A DNA stretch of 64,000 bases, taken from positions 11,334,983 through 11,398,982 of the forward strand of contig NC_058337.1 of NCBI RefSeq assembly GCF_905475395.1, given 5' to 3'. The stretch is from Chrysoperla carnea. Lineage: Eukaryota > Arthropoda > Insecta > Neuroptera > Chrysopidae. The notes below the pieces were generated by a model. The model was not told the DNA's origin. It ran no database searches and was given only the letters and a program-made list of their open reading frames with translations. The position numbers were made by a program, and so were the translations under genes. This document shows positions 1-12,000 of the stretch, in pieces (positions within the stretch are counted from its first letter, which is position 1; every line of letters starts with the position of its first letter).

Positions 1-400
1 CACGGGTAAACAGTGAAGTTTACGAAAAAATGTTTCAAACAAAAGTTGTTTAATTTTTGATAAGAAACATTTTTTACATTTAAATTTTTGTTCTATCTCT
101 AACGGTTTACAAGATGGGTTCTACGGACCCAAGACCCAATTGACCTATGATGCTCATTTACGAACTTGACCTCACTTTTTACGTCCTGAGTACGCTGTAA
201 AAATTTCAGCTCGTTTTTGAGTTATCGTGTCCACAGACAGACGGACGGACGGACGGACGGACGGGCAACCGGAAATGGACTAATTAGGTGTTTTAGTGAA
301 CACCTATGACAAAATTTTTTCCTAGCATCATTATTTTTAAGCGTTACAAACTTGGGACTAAACTTAATATACTATGTATATTTCATATATACATGGTATA
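1..400 (+). repeat. Dispersed repeat family A, 3' part
   Basis: Non-coding AT-rich repeat running in from the left edge and ending at the terminal motif ACATGGTAT. It contains a (GGAC)n-like run near 240-265. The same sequence recurs near 4930-5208, 26690-26850, 32008-32617 (inverted) and 46903-47413. Complete copies begin ATACCATGCATA and end TACATGGTAT, so short terminal inverted repeats are visible. No ORF is supported. It is probably a non-autonomous DNA element; the class is not determined. Confidence 0.7.
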
Positions 401-929
401 AAAACTAACAATTTTTGTTTTAAACATTTTTTCGAAAAACGTTAGCTTTCGGAAGAAAGGCGACTTAAGAATACGTTACTATTGCATTTAATCGAACAAA
501 AATACTCTTAAATTAAATTAAGTGGAAAAGGGAAAAATTATTTATAAAAATTTGTATTTTCTATAACTTTTACGTTTAATTTTTTTCGATAGAATGCACA
601 GATTAACCAGAATTCGCGGAAAACTGTTTTCAACCTCTAAAATCAATCCCATTTCATCCTGCATAGCAGCAGTCGGTTAGATTTATTTTTTCCTGTTTTA
701 CAATAACTTTTTCGTCAATATTTCGCTGACAGATTGTTGTAACGACTTTTTTGTTGCTCAAACCTTATTTCCACTGATCTACAACAGGATAATAACGGAA
801 GGTCCAAAACATTTACACATGAATGCTAATTTGGCCTCATTAGAAGCATGGTCAACAATATTTTTAATATGATAATTAAGCGCTGTAGTTAGATATTTAT
901 TGCTTAAATTAATAAAATCAATAAATCTT
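401..929. other. AT-rich stretch, nothing recognised
   Basis: I see no ORF of useful length, no RNA gene and no clear terminal repeats here. Confidence 0.4.
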
Positions 930-1180
930 TAATTAGTGTAGCCCATTTGTTCTTTTTTATTTGATACATTTTTTCGTAAACATCATTGTTTACCAGTCAG
1001 AGCGCAAATTAAAATTAATTTGCTAAATTTTCGAAAACCAAAGGGCGCAGAATTGCCATAATTGTGTTGGCTTATTAAACTTGTCTCTTTTCTAATGTAT
1101 TAAAATTAATGCAAGCACTGACTTTCAACACTTTCTTTACAGGGTGTTTTAACAATTGACTCAGTCAATTGTCTTTTCTA
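930..1180 (-). repeat. Degenerate copy of repeat family A
   Basis: The segment shares the 'ttttttcgtaaacatca' block and the 'caattgactcagtcaattg' block with the family A copies at 32.5 kb and 46.9 kb, but the middle is diverged. This is an old fragment. Confidence 0.45.
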
Positions 1181-1259
1181 AAACAAATATATATCCCTTG
1201 CAAAATTCGATTGATTTACCTTTTGTGAATCGAAAAGTCAGTCAGCATCTCACTGATAG

Positions 1260-1600
1260 ACACACGAATAAAATTCTAGGGTACTTTTAGACGTGCTAGA
1301 AATCTTGCCTTCGACGTAGAATTGCATGAAACCTACGAGAGACATTTATAGGAAAACTTCAACTTTTTTCATTGCAACCCCCTGGAAAATCGGAATAACA
1401 CGCCTAAAAATTACGTTTTTCTGTTCCATATAAGCCAGAAAAATGTTATTTTCACCATCAGACCCAAAATAATGTCAAATTAACGGAATGCTTGGAAAAA
1501 TTTCATTACCCCCATGTCAACCTCCCGGAAATTCGGAAAAAGTATCACTTTTCTTTTATACCTGCTAGAGGGATACGGTTTTTTTGCATTCATGAGATCA
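1260..1600 (+). repeat. Diverged relative of the 6.4-kb hairpin repeat
   Basis: Blocks around 1436-1535 (for example 'aaattaacggaatgcttgg' and 'ggaaaaatttcatta') align with the arms of the hairpin element at 6358-6676. It is a degenerate single-arm copy with no coding content. Confidence 0.4.
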
Positions 1601-2280
1601 AAGGGTCACGGTAGAACCTACTTGGGAACAACGCGAATACTAAACAATCATGAATTCGAAATTTATAATTCCTTAACACGTTAAATTAAGGAATTCTAAA
1701 GAATCAGGCAACTAGTGTTGAATAATAAATCCATTTCACGAGGTAATGAAGGAAGGAAGTGCAAGTAGAAATTTATTTCAGAAACTGACGCAAAAAGCTA
1801 AATTTATTCTTACAGCACAATTTGGGGGATTATAATTGACACAATCTTTTATGATTCCTTAAAACATTTTTCCCGCTTTAAGTATTTTTGTAAATGTACA
1901 CATAAATTCAATTTTTTACTTTAAGCTTGATGTTTTTGAAAACTTGTATAGCTTAATAAATTAATAAATGTAACTGAATTAATTTTCAAAAACTTGTTTA
2001 AATCAACTAAGTGATTGATTTATGATGTTTATGATTTCATGGTCAACAAAAATATAGGATTTCATGGTCAGATGAAAAATCTGTTGATATCTTTAAATCA
2101 TGTTTGATAAATGGTTTATTTTAGGGCAGCGTCATTAAGCATTTTTCATCCTTCCTCTTCATTCTCTCGAATAATATGATATAAAACTATGTACAAAACT
2201 TTTTACTAGAAAAAATAATAACAAAATCTTTAAAATTCCCTTTAAAATATTGAAACAAATCTAATATTAAAAAATATTAA
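1601..2280. other. AT-rich stretch, nothing recognised
   Basis: Two short direct repeats ('ggatttcatggtca', 'atttcatggtcaacaaa') lie near 2035-2070. No gene or element boundaries are visible. Confidence 0.35.
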
Positions 2281-3175
2281 CCCGTCAGCATTTGCGTTAA
2301 TTGTTCAGTAATCTTTAGTCGCGAGATGTAAGATTTGCTCACGCGTTCTGCACATGCATCAAATATTGCGCGTGTAAAAATATTCTAAAACTTTGTAAAT
2401 CATAACCTCTACATAATTTTATATAAAATTATTTTTTAACGCACTAACTAATTTAAAAAAAGTTTGATTACGGGACTATTTAATTATTTGAAAGTGAATA
2501 AATTGTCAGTAAATAGTCGGTGTGGTACTGAAGTCGTGTGAGTGCAACCCCTGTAGTCCACACGGCTAACTTCCCAGAGGGGGAAAACATTAAAATAAAA
2601 GGTCTTGTTAGCCTTCATAGATTATTCTTCGAACATGTACTGCAGATTATGCTGGAACGATCATTATCTACATAGATAAATGATGTGTTTTATCCTCTTT
2701 CAGATTATTCATTTTTTTTTAACCATTAAAAAATGGCTCAACTAGTTCTTCTGAAAACTCTTCCAGTTCTTAAATACGCGATTACGCGTCGAATAAGCCC
2801 AGTCACGTGTTAATCTCATTACTGGTTCGCGAAATAATCGAGGCAAGAGAATTCGAACGAACACACGCACATACGTACACACACACACAAACAGACATCA
2901 CGTTGAAAAACTGGAGGTTATCAAAATCGGCCCCATTACACTAACTTCCTCTGGAGAATTTAAAAATATTTGAGCGGAAAAATAGTCTAAATAATTCATT
3001 TTAACTAACTTCACCATATTTCTATCACAAGTTTTTTTAATTTACTGAGTACTACTTATATTAAAATAACGGAAGTACACGAACCGGCCCGAAAATTTGC
3101 CAAGTTATTATGTTTTGCTTACTCCTTCACTCTCTTGATGAGAGAAATTCTTACAATTCTGAACGACTTGAAAAA
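2281..3175 (+). repeat. Repeat family C, interrupted copy
   Basis: Starts with CCCGTCAGCA and ends near GAACGACTTG. It matches the reverse complement of 8966-9385 and the 5' part matches 48408-48740. Compared with those copies, about 450 bp (roughly 2500-2955) is extra. The extra part includes a CA/AC microsatellite at about 2862-2895 and a higher-GC block near 2510-2585, so a second repeat has inserted into it. Confidence 0.55.
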
Positions 3176-3698
3176 AAAAAATTTTAAAGGTTGAAAAAAT
3201 ATGACAAAATAATAGTTCGAAAAAGATAGTGTTATATGAAGATAAGAAGGTTTCACATATCGATCAGATAAAATTAAAAATTTTATCCCGTATACCCATA
3301 TTCAAGCATTGGAGCAAAACGGAGAAAGGGTCGCACTAGGCCCGCCCAACCGCTTGTATATTTCTCTGAATCACGAAATTTTATTAAAAAGTAATTTGAT
3401 TCGACGCCGGTAATGTTTATACATTTTTGGAAAGAAGGCCAATAAGTTCAAGAAGTTTGTTCTGGATTAGGCACGTCAAAAGTATGTCTATCTTGTATGT
3501 ATTATACTAAATAATATTCTTCGAAAAAGCATCATACAGAAAAATTGGTGCATCTCGTTTGATATAATATCATACACATTGGTCAAATATACTGCAAATA
3601 AGCTTCCGAATATCTTCTAGAATATTTATATCGGGCTAACAAACAGCTTTTACTTTGTGGTATTTGGGCATAATAAAAAAAAACTTTTAACAAAAAGA
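3176..3698. other. AT-rich stretch, nothing recognised
   Basis: No supported gene, RNA or repeat boundary. Confidence 0.35.
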
Positions 3699-4050
3699 AA
3701 ACCGACTTCAAAAGAAAAAATTTTCCCAAACAAATAAAAGTTTTTTTTTATTTTGTGATTTTTAGTGAATCTAATTTGCCACTAAAAAAAGAATCATCAA
3801 AATCGGTTGTCGTGATATTGAGTTATTCGTCCTCTTGTCGTGCATAATGAATACAAATTTAAGACTTTTATGGTTTTCTCATGGATGCCGTTGTCAGAAC
3901 TGGACCAAAATGAAAACTGAAATGGGACCACACAGAAAATACCAGCTTTCAAATAGATAAAGAATTATCAAAATCGGTTCACCCAGTTTATTTTTAAAAA
4001 AAAGACAGTGGAATTGATAACCTCCTCATTTTTTGTTTGAAGTCGGTTAA
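3699..4050 (+). repeat. Dispersed repeat bounded by the 'accgacttc' motif
   Basis: Bounded by inverted motifs AACCGACTTCAAA and TTTGAAGTCGGTT. Inside are two 'atcaaaatcggtt' phrases. Similar sequences are common near the 3' ends of insect RTE-type retroelements and derived non-autonomous elements; the class assignment is from recall. There is no ORF. Confidence 0.45.
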
Positions 4051-4929
4051 AAAGCAATATGATTACAAATTAAAAACAATTTATTAATTTTAAATATATA
4101 CTTTTTCTTATGAATATAAAAATTCAAATACAATTTTTAAATAGATTAAATAATTAAATAAATTCTAAACAATTTAAAAAAAAAAAGATAATTATACCTT
4201 TAAGTATAATAATTAAATCATCACATTACAATAATTAGAAGCATTCTTATAAATACTTGCATTCTGTACAGTTTTTTATTTGATATATTCTAAAAAAAAA
4301 AAACCACTAAAATTGAAAATCAGAGCTTATTACTCTCTTTGAAAGTATTTTTATGCGACAATTTCGCAATAGCGTTTTTCGTTTTTAAAAATGATGTCTA
4401 TAAGATATGTCGAACGGTTTTGCTAGTAGCAAGCTTTTTTTTCTGTAATCGTTAAAACTTGAGGTGAATACAAAATTTCCACTTAAAAAATTTACTTCAT
4501 TCGATCTGAAATTTCACATATCGGTGTATCGAAAAGTAATATTAAACCGGTATATCACATTTTGATCAACGATTAGGCTGGTATATTAATTTCATTTCAA
4601 GTATTACTATAGACGTAGACGAACAGAAATCTCAACTATAGCTTAAGCCAATGGCTCATGAATAAGAATTGAATCTTGTATCGAATTCCTAAGGAAATTT
4701 TATTATTGCAACAATACTGAAAAGTTTCTTTAAATGAGATTTATTTATCATGAAAAATCTGCTTCAACTGCCCATCCCTGCTCTTTTTCGAACCTCTACA
4801 TTATGTGGCGAGACCGTTTTTTCGAAGGTATTTTCTATCATTAAAGCTACCTGGAAATTATCAACTCCTTATCTTTTATATGTCCAACTTTGGTGTCCAT
4901 TTTGTTCAAATAAAAAAAAGTTTTGTCCT
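4051..4929. other. AT-rich stretch, nothing recognised
   Basis: The only ORF (4750-4950, 66 codons) has no recognisable motif and runs into a family A repeat, so it is not called as a gene. Confidence 0.35.
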
Positions 4930-5660
4930 AATTTTGGCCCTCACGTGTAAACAATGATGTTTACGAAAAAATGTTTCAAACATGATGATTTAAGTTCTAC
5001 GGACCCAAATTTTACATCCTGAGCAAGCTATAAAAAATTCAGCTTGATATATCTTTTCGTTTATGAATTATCGTTGTGCCAATAAACAACCAGAAATGGA
5101 CTACTTAAGTGATTTTATGAACATCTATTTCGAAATTTTGTTTATCAAAATGATCATCAATATTTCTAAGCGTTACAAACTTGGTACTAAAATTAATATA
5201 TCTTAATACAGTGCAACCTTAATATAACGAACCTCAATATAACGAATTCCTCGATTTAACAAATTTTTCGCAATCCCCTTGAATTGTACATAAGAGTCAA
5301 TATAAAATATACCTCTACATTACGAATATTTTTTGCGAACAGCCTCTTTATAACGAATTTTCAACTACATAAAAAATTTAAATACCTCTAAATAACGAAA
5401 TTCGTCAATTCAAAACCTTTATATAACGTATAAAGTCCCACCAATATATGACAGTTAGTATACTTCATAGTATGTAATTCATGTCGCGAGAGGTTCCGAC
5501 ACTTTTTTCCTCTTTATAACGAATTTTAGACCAACTTAACCTCAATATAACAAACCTCAGTTTAACGAATTACTTGATATAACGAATAATTACTGGTTCC
5601 CTTCAGATTCGTTATATCGAGGTTGCACTGTATATATTTCATGTACATATACAGGGTATA
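4930..5660 (+). repeat. Diverged repeat family A copy, split by a MITE
   Basis: Family A sequence from its 'gtttacgaaaaaatgtttcaa' region (4960s) to 5208, resuming at 5631 with 'tatatttcatgtacatatac' and ending near 5660. The interruption is the TA-flanked element at 5209-5630, so this copy is older than that insertion. Confidence 0.6.
5209..5630. mobile_element. pogo/Tigger-like MITE
   Basis: A 422-bp non-autonomous DNA element. The left end CAGTGCAACCTTAATATAAC and the right end (read inward) CAGTGCAACCTCGATATAAC are near-perfect terminal inverted repeats, flanked by TA on both sides (5207-5208 and 5631-5632). TA duplication plus a CAGT...AACCTCGATATAACGA terminus is typical of pogo-type Tc1/mariner elements. 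The interior is made mostly of repeated variants of the terminal phrase 'cctc(n)atataacgaa'. It inserted into a family A repeat. Confidence 0.8.
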
Positions 5661-6043
5661 AAAAAGGTCTAAGCGTTATTCACCATTTGGATTCAGAGTT
5701 TCAGCTTATTTGTACTTTTAAAACTCGATATTTCCGTTTATTTTGTCACCATAATCGAAGAACCAGGTAATTTCCTAAACTTTTCCTATGTTGTGACAAC
5801 AACAGCTCATATATGAATTGCTCTTATATTGCCACCGAACTATTTTCCTCTATGAGAGATATCGAGAAAAACAAACGAGACAGAGCAAAAGTACTTTGTA
5901 CTTTGTATTTTTAAATTATTAATTAATCAGAATTTGTTATTTACATACGGAAGTCATTAATTTGGTATATTAGTTTTCTTATGGCAACAATGAGTATAAA
6001 TAAAAACTTTCAAATAGTAATTCAATAATTGGAACCAGGAGAT
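5661..6043. other. 3' flank of acid phosphatase gene 1
   Basis: AT-rich sequence between the MITE and the stop codon of the phosphatase gene. It should hold the 3' UTR and poly(A) signal of that minus-strand gene. No other feature is seen. Confidence 0.35.
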
Positions 6044-9000
6044 TTATTCCCAAGGCAATGTATCAATATCAACTAATGAATTACATTCAGCAGTGTAGTT
6101 CTTTGGGACAACATCATCGGTCACCTCTATGAATTTTTTTATTTCACAAAATGAATCACCGCATCCAGGCACTGTTAGAAGTATTGGTTCCTCAGCAATT
6201 TGATTATGATAGTATACCTGAAACAAAATTTCATATAGTCAATGCATAGTATAAAATAAAGTCGCTTCGATCCGTCTGTCCGCAACGGATTTTGATGCGA
6301 TTTTTTGTAATAGATAGAGTGATTCAAGAGGAAGGTTTTTATGTATAAAGTTAATAAAGAAAGCGCGCGAAAAACCACCCAAAAATGATAATTTTTGGTC
6401 CTATACATACTAGAAAGATGGAATTTTCACCAATCGACTAGAAATAAAGTTAAATTAACAGAAAAGTTCGAAAAATTTCATTTTTCACAACGCAACCACT
6501 CGGAAAATCAGAAAATCCGTTTTTCCTATTTCCGAGAGATTTTGTTGTGTAAAATGAAATTTTTCGAACTTTTCTGTTAATTTAACTTTATTTCTACTCG
6601 ATTGGTGAAAACCCCATCTTTCTAGCATGTATAGGACCAAAAATTATCATTTTTTGGTGGTTTTTCGCGCGTTCTCTTAACACGTAGCAATCAACCACAT
6701 AAAATGCAATTTCTACCAAATATTTTGCGGAATTAATAAATAAACAACATATTATTAATTAAATGAAACCGGCAATGCAAAACTTGACTTAAAAACTAAT
6801 AAATAGGCAACTTGTAATACGTATAAGTTATACATGTATGATAGTTTTTAGATTATTTGACAAACACTTAACATATATGTAACACAAGTTGCCTATTTAT
6901 TAATTTTTAAGCCAACTTTCGCATTGACCGTTTCATTTAATTAACAATTTATTGCACTCCTTGTTCGGTGGGGCCAGTAAATGCACATGAAACCCACTCA
7001 GCGCCTATACTAAGCGGTTTATTTCATTTTTCTCAATTTGTAACATCTTTTACTGTACTATTGATAAATTATTTTAACGTCATTTGTTGCCTATTATAAC
7101 TTACCTTTAATCCATATTCATTAGTTGAATTTCGATGTACTAATTCTATGATTGTAGCTGAACTAAATAATGGAATTGTTTTATCCCAAATATCCAATGC
7201 AATTAAAATATTTGCTGCATTTGTTTCATGTCCAGAATATAAATAAATTTTGCGTCCTTTTGGCTCCAATGTACCCGCAATTTTATCGTGAGCATTCTTC
7301 AATATTTTTCGTAAAATATTACCTCCATTCAATCGTTTCAATAGAGTATTATGATTTTCTAATTCCATTTGTTTTGCACCTAAACTGCCTAATGGTTCTG
7401 GATATACTTTTTTAACCCATTCTGGTAACGTAAAATTTAATTGTTCCTAAAAATAATTAAGAATTCATTTCGAGTCTAAATCCTTAACAACATTGCACAG
7501 AAAACCAAAATATTTGAATCAAGAAAATTATTTTTAGTTAAATATAATTTTTGTTTTAAGATTTTTGTTTTCTTACTCTTAGAAAATTATTTTCTTCATT
7601 TAAATAAATAAATGCTCTTCAAAATCTAACGAATATTCAGTGAGGAATTTGTTCTCGGGATTCATAGTATGACAAGTTTTGAAAAAGTCAAACATTAATA
7701 ACTTTTCTAAAAGTATTTTTTCTTCAAAAAAATCAAACAAAAATAACTTTTGGACCATTTTAATCTATTATAGTTAATAGCTTTTGTAGTTAGCCAATCA
7801 AAAAATAACTGAAAAAAAAGTTGAAGAGTCTGTTGTGGGACATCATTTTTTGACATCAGATACGACCGAGTTCGGGACTGCTTTAATAGTCAATTTAGAA
7901 TAACAACTTAAATTAGAAAACCGATTCTTACTTATGTAAAACATTCTTCAAAAATCGGTAGCTTTCGGAGAAAATGCGTTAGCCAAAAGTTGTCAAGGTT
8001 AAAGAACATTGGCCTGTATGCATGACTTTGACCTGAAATTATTTTCTTTCGATTAAATGTAATAATAACTTTTTAAATTGCATTTCCTGCGAAAGTTAAA
8101 GATTTTCGAAAAAATGTTAGTTTTCTTATGAAGATGAACTTTCTAATTAAAAGTGTTATTTCTATTTCTTACCTTTTAGGATCTAAATTGACTATTAAAG
8201 CAGCCAGTAGCCATAATTGATTGAAACGGTCCAACCTGTATACTCTCCTTAGACTTAAGAAAATAAAATACTTTAAAACAAAGTAATTCATGTTTAGCCA
8301 AGAATCAAATAGAATTATAAATGTTTGATTCAAAAGTGTTCATTATCTTGAACGAAAATTCGAATTCCCCCATATTTTTAATTTAATTAAAATAATTGTT
8401 ATTATTATTAAAATTTTTTTTAATTATAGACATTAGCTTTATCTATTCACTAGGTTAGGTTAGGTTAGGTTAGAGTGGCTGTCCTGGGGTGGGACACACT
8501 TAGACCATAGGGTCCGTTGTGATACCGAAAAAGGATCTATTCACTAGCTATATTGAACTAGCTATAATTACACAGAGAATTGCGTAATTATAGCTAGTTC
8601 GTTGATTTTTCTTAAACCAAGAAAATTAAAAGTTCTTGGAATTTTTTCACTCCTTTTTAATACTTTTGTTTCGAGTAAATATTTCTTGATTAAAGTAGTT
8701 TTTTTTCTATGTGAACAAAAAATGCAACGTACCTCTGAGTATTGCGTTTGTTGCATTCGGAATACATCTAACAATGAATTCATTTTTTTGCCTGCGTGTT
8801 GAGAAATATACTGAAGTGTTTCATTATTTTCTTGCAAGATTTCGGGTTCGACATCATGGTATACTCTCATTAATTCATCATAATATGCTTTGCAATAATC
8901 ATTTGGCCGTTTTAACCACTAAAAATATACAAAAGTTAATTATTAATTTAATAATGTAAATTTTTTGTCAAGTCCTTCAGAAATTGTGAGAATTTCTCTC

Positions 9001-12000
9001 ATCACGAGAGTAAAAGTATAAGCAACAAAATATTAACTTCGGAAATTTTCGGGTCTCTTCGTGTACTTTCGTTAGTTTAATATAAGTCTTACCCAGTAAA
9101 TTTAAGAGACTTGTAATAGAAATATGGTGAAATTAGTTAAAATGAATTTAATTCTTTAGATTATTTTTCTGCTTTAATATTTTTATTCTCGAATATCAAT
9201 TACGTCATCAAACTATTTTTAATTAACTACTTCATTAAAAATTAAATTTATATAAAATTACGTAGAGGTTAGGATTTACAAAGTTAAAGAATATTAAAGC
9301 GCGAAATATTTGACACATGTGCAAAACGCGGGAGCAAATCTCTACTCACGCGACTAAAGATTGACGAGAGTGCTGACGGGTTAAATATTTTCAAATTTTT
9401 CGGTTTTTATATAATATAGGTACTTCTTCATGAATAAGCTTCAAAATAAATTAATTTAGTTTAATTAACAGAGATAAATTATAGTCTGGAATAGCACATA
9501 GGCCAATTTGTGGGATAGATTTGTTTTAATTATTCTTGTTTTTTTCTTTTTAGTTTAAATTTAACGCAGTCGGGTTTTTTGGTTTTTTTAAATGATTTTT
9601 TAATTTATATCAACCTTACAAAACATAATTAAGTAAGCATATTTTGCAAGAGTTGAAAAGTCTTCTTAAAAACGTATTTTTGTTAGCCTCAATTTTGGTT
9701 AAAGACTTATTTTTTACTTCCAAAGCCTGGAAGCCACGTCTTCATTCAACTTTTGGGTCTGATGATCATGGATCATCAGTCAAGAAACGAAAAGGCACGT
9801 AAATATATCGTTGAAATGGGGAATCTGCTAATAAGTTACATAATACTCGACATTTTCCGGTTTTTATTTAATCAAATATGCTTGAAGGCATTCTGTATAA
9901 TACCTACCGTATCCTTTTCATGTCTTATATAATTAACTGGTATTGGTAGCCATAATAATTCCTCATCCCATTGCTGAGCTTTGTTTGGTGGAAATAATCC
10001 AGCCAAAACTAATTGTGCACTCATTTTCGTACGATCAAAATCCGTTGATATTGTTTGAACAATTTCAGCATCATAAATATCACCCAAAAAATCATTATAC
10101 AGTGTTCGTAACATTTTCCCTAATTTATACGCTCTCTGTTTTCCATTCTGTAAAGATTCAGTAAAATTTTTAATCATTATTTTAAATAAGATACGCAGCA
10201 ATTGGATTATGAAAAGATAATAATAAGTTTTCACTGTGTCCTAGAATACAAATAAATACGGATAAAATGAAAGCTTATTGGAAGAGCATAAGGCCATACT
10301 AAAAAAAATAAGAAAGTCAGCTTCTGCAAATATACAATTGGCTCCACAAATCAACAACTGATCAGAATAAGTTGGTACAGTAGCCATAAAAATAAAAAAA
10401 TTGTCGTGAGGACTGCCGACTGAAGTGAAAAATTAAAACTTTATTTTGAATTTTCAAACTGATTGTAATATTAAAAATTAAAATTTCATAATTTTCGAAT
10501 TAAAGTTATTAACATTAATCTGATTAAAATTATTAACATTAATTTAATATTATATGACATGTGAGACCAATTTAATGTTTTTGTTTGTTTCGTACCAAGG
10601 TTAATGTAAATATGTGACAAATTAAATATCTAAATGACAGTTTAAGCATATAAAGAAAAGCAAAAAAAAATTTTAAGATTATTGAGCCGGGATCGACCAC
10701 TCGTCCTTTCATGTCGGAGTTCCCTGCTCTGCCACTAGGCCATTGTACCTCAATTGATTTTATAAGTATAGCATTGATATACGTAGCAAAAATATGTTCA
10801 TGACGATGACGTTGATGACGCGAATTCATCAAATTTTGCCCTACCAAATAATATTTAAGTGGCCGAACTGAATAGAATGTAGCATCTAATACTGCAGCGA
10901 AAGTAATACAGTATTTAAAGAACAAGCCGCGGTATAAGTTGATGTTAGTCGATAAGATTGTCGAATGGCTCCATTTTGGGATATTGGCTTGGTTATGTTA
11001 GGGTTTCTAGAAGCACTGAAATATCAAATTCTGCAAAAAGAGGATTGGCACGCCATACTCGATATAGGGTCCGATATAGTGTAGTAAGGCAATTTCCTTT
11101 TGAACTTTTTAAATACATCTCTGATGGTACGTACTCCTATTGTAATAATAGAACATATCTAAGATAATAGCTAGGGACATGTTATAATAAAACTGGAATA
11201 TGTAATGTTTTCGCCTATCAGATGTTGAACTTATTGCTAAAAGACATTCTAAACAGTCGAGCATTCGAAAAATAAAAAGTATGTAAATCTATAAGTGGTC
11301 TACTTTTCAAATTATGGATAAAAAAACAAAATAAAAAGTTTAAAAAAAGTGCTTGCTGGGTACCATCCAGCTATAATTAATCCTTATATTCAGTCAAGTG
11401 TCAACTTTCAGCCTGCTGCACTAAACGAAGTTGCCACTTTCCACCCCGGACGAGCAGAAAAATACTCTTTGGGCGACAATGAACATGAAATCTGAGACAT
11501 TCTATACTTTTGTTTCCTAGGTGTATAATAAACTATTTATGTGGCTGTAGTTTGAAAAATTGACGACTTAGGATTGAATTTCAAATACATGACTACGCAG
11601 GACCTAACATGTCTTCAGCGACCAAGCAATCAAGCGATCGTATATCTTTAACAATAGACTACTAAGGGATAAATTATAGGTATCAGGCTGTTCAGAGGAT
11701 CGTTGCCATTTGCATTATAACATCTCCCTAGGTATAAACAGAATATATGCACTTACATTTGTTAAATGACCCCTGGATAAGGGATATAAATCAAGATCTT
11801 TGTATGGATCATTTGGATAAGATTCGGGAATATCCAATACTCGATCACCATGTCGAAAACTCTGTAAAAAAAATTTTCAGAAATATATTAAACAAAAAGT
11901 CTATAGTCAAAAAATTCTAATTGGTGAAATATAGAGATAATTGGGTCGTAAAAATGTGGTAGGTCGTTGGATTCGAAATAACGTCTAGAAAAACAGTTAA

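Noticed and set aside
10572-10925. 117-codon minus-strand ORF
   Set aside because: It spans the SINE head at 10.7 kb and overlaps an intron of phosphatase gene 1; no motif.
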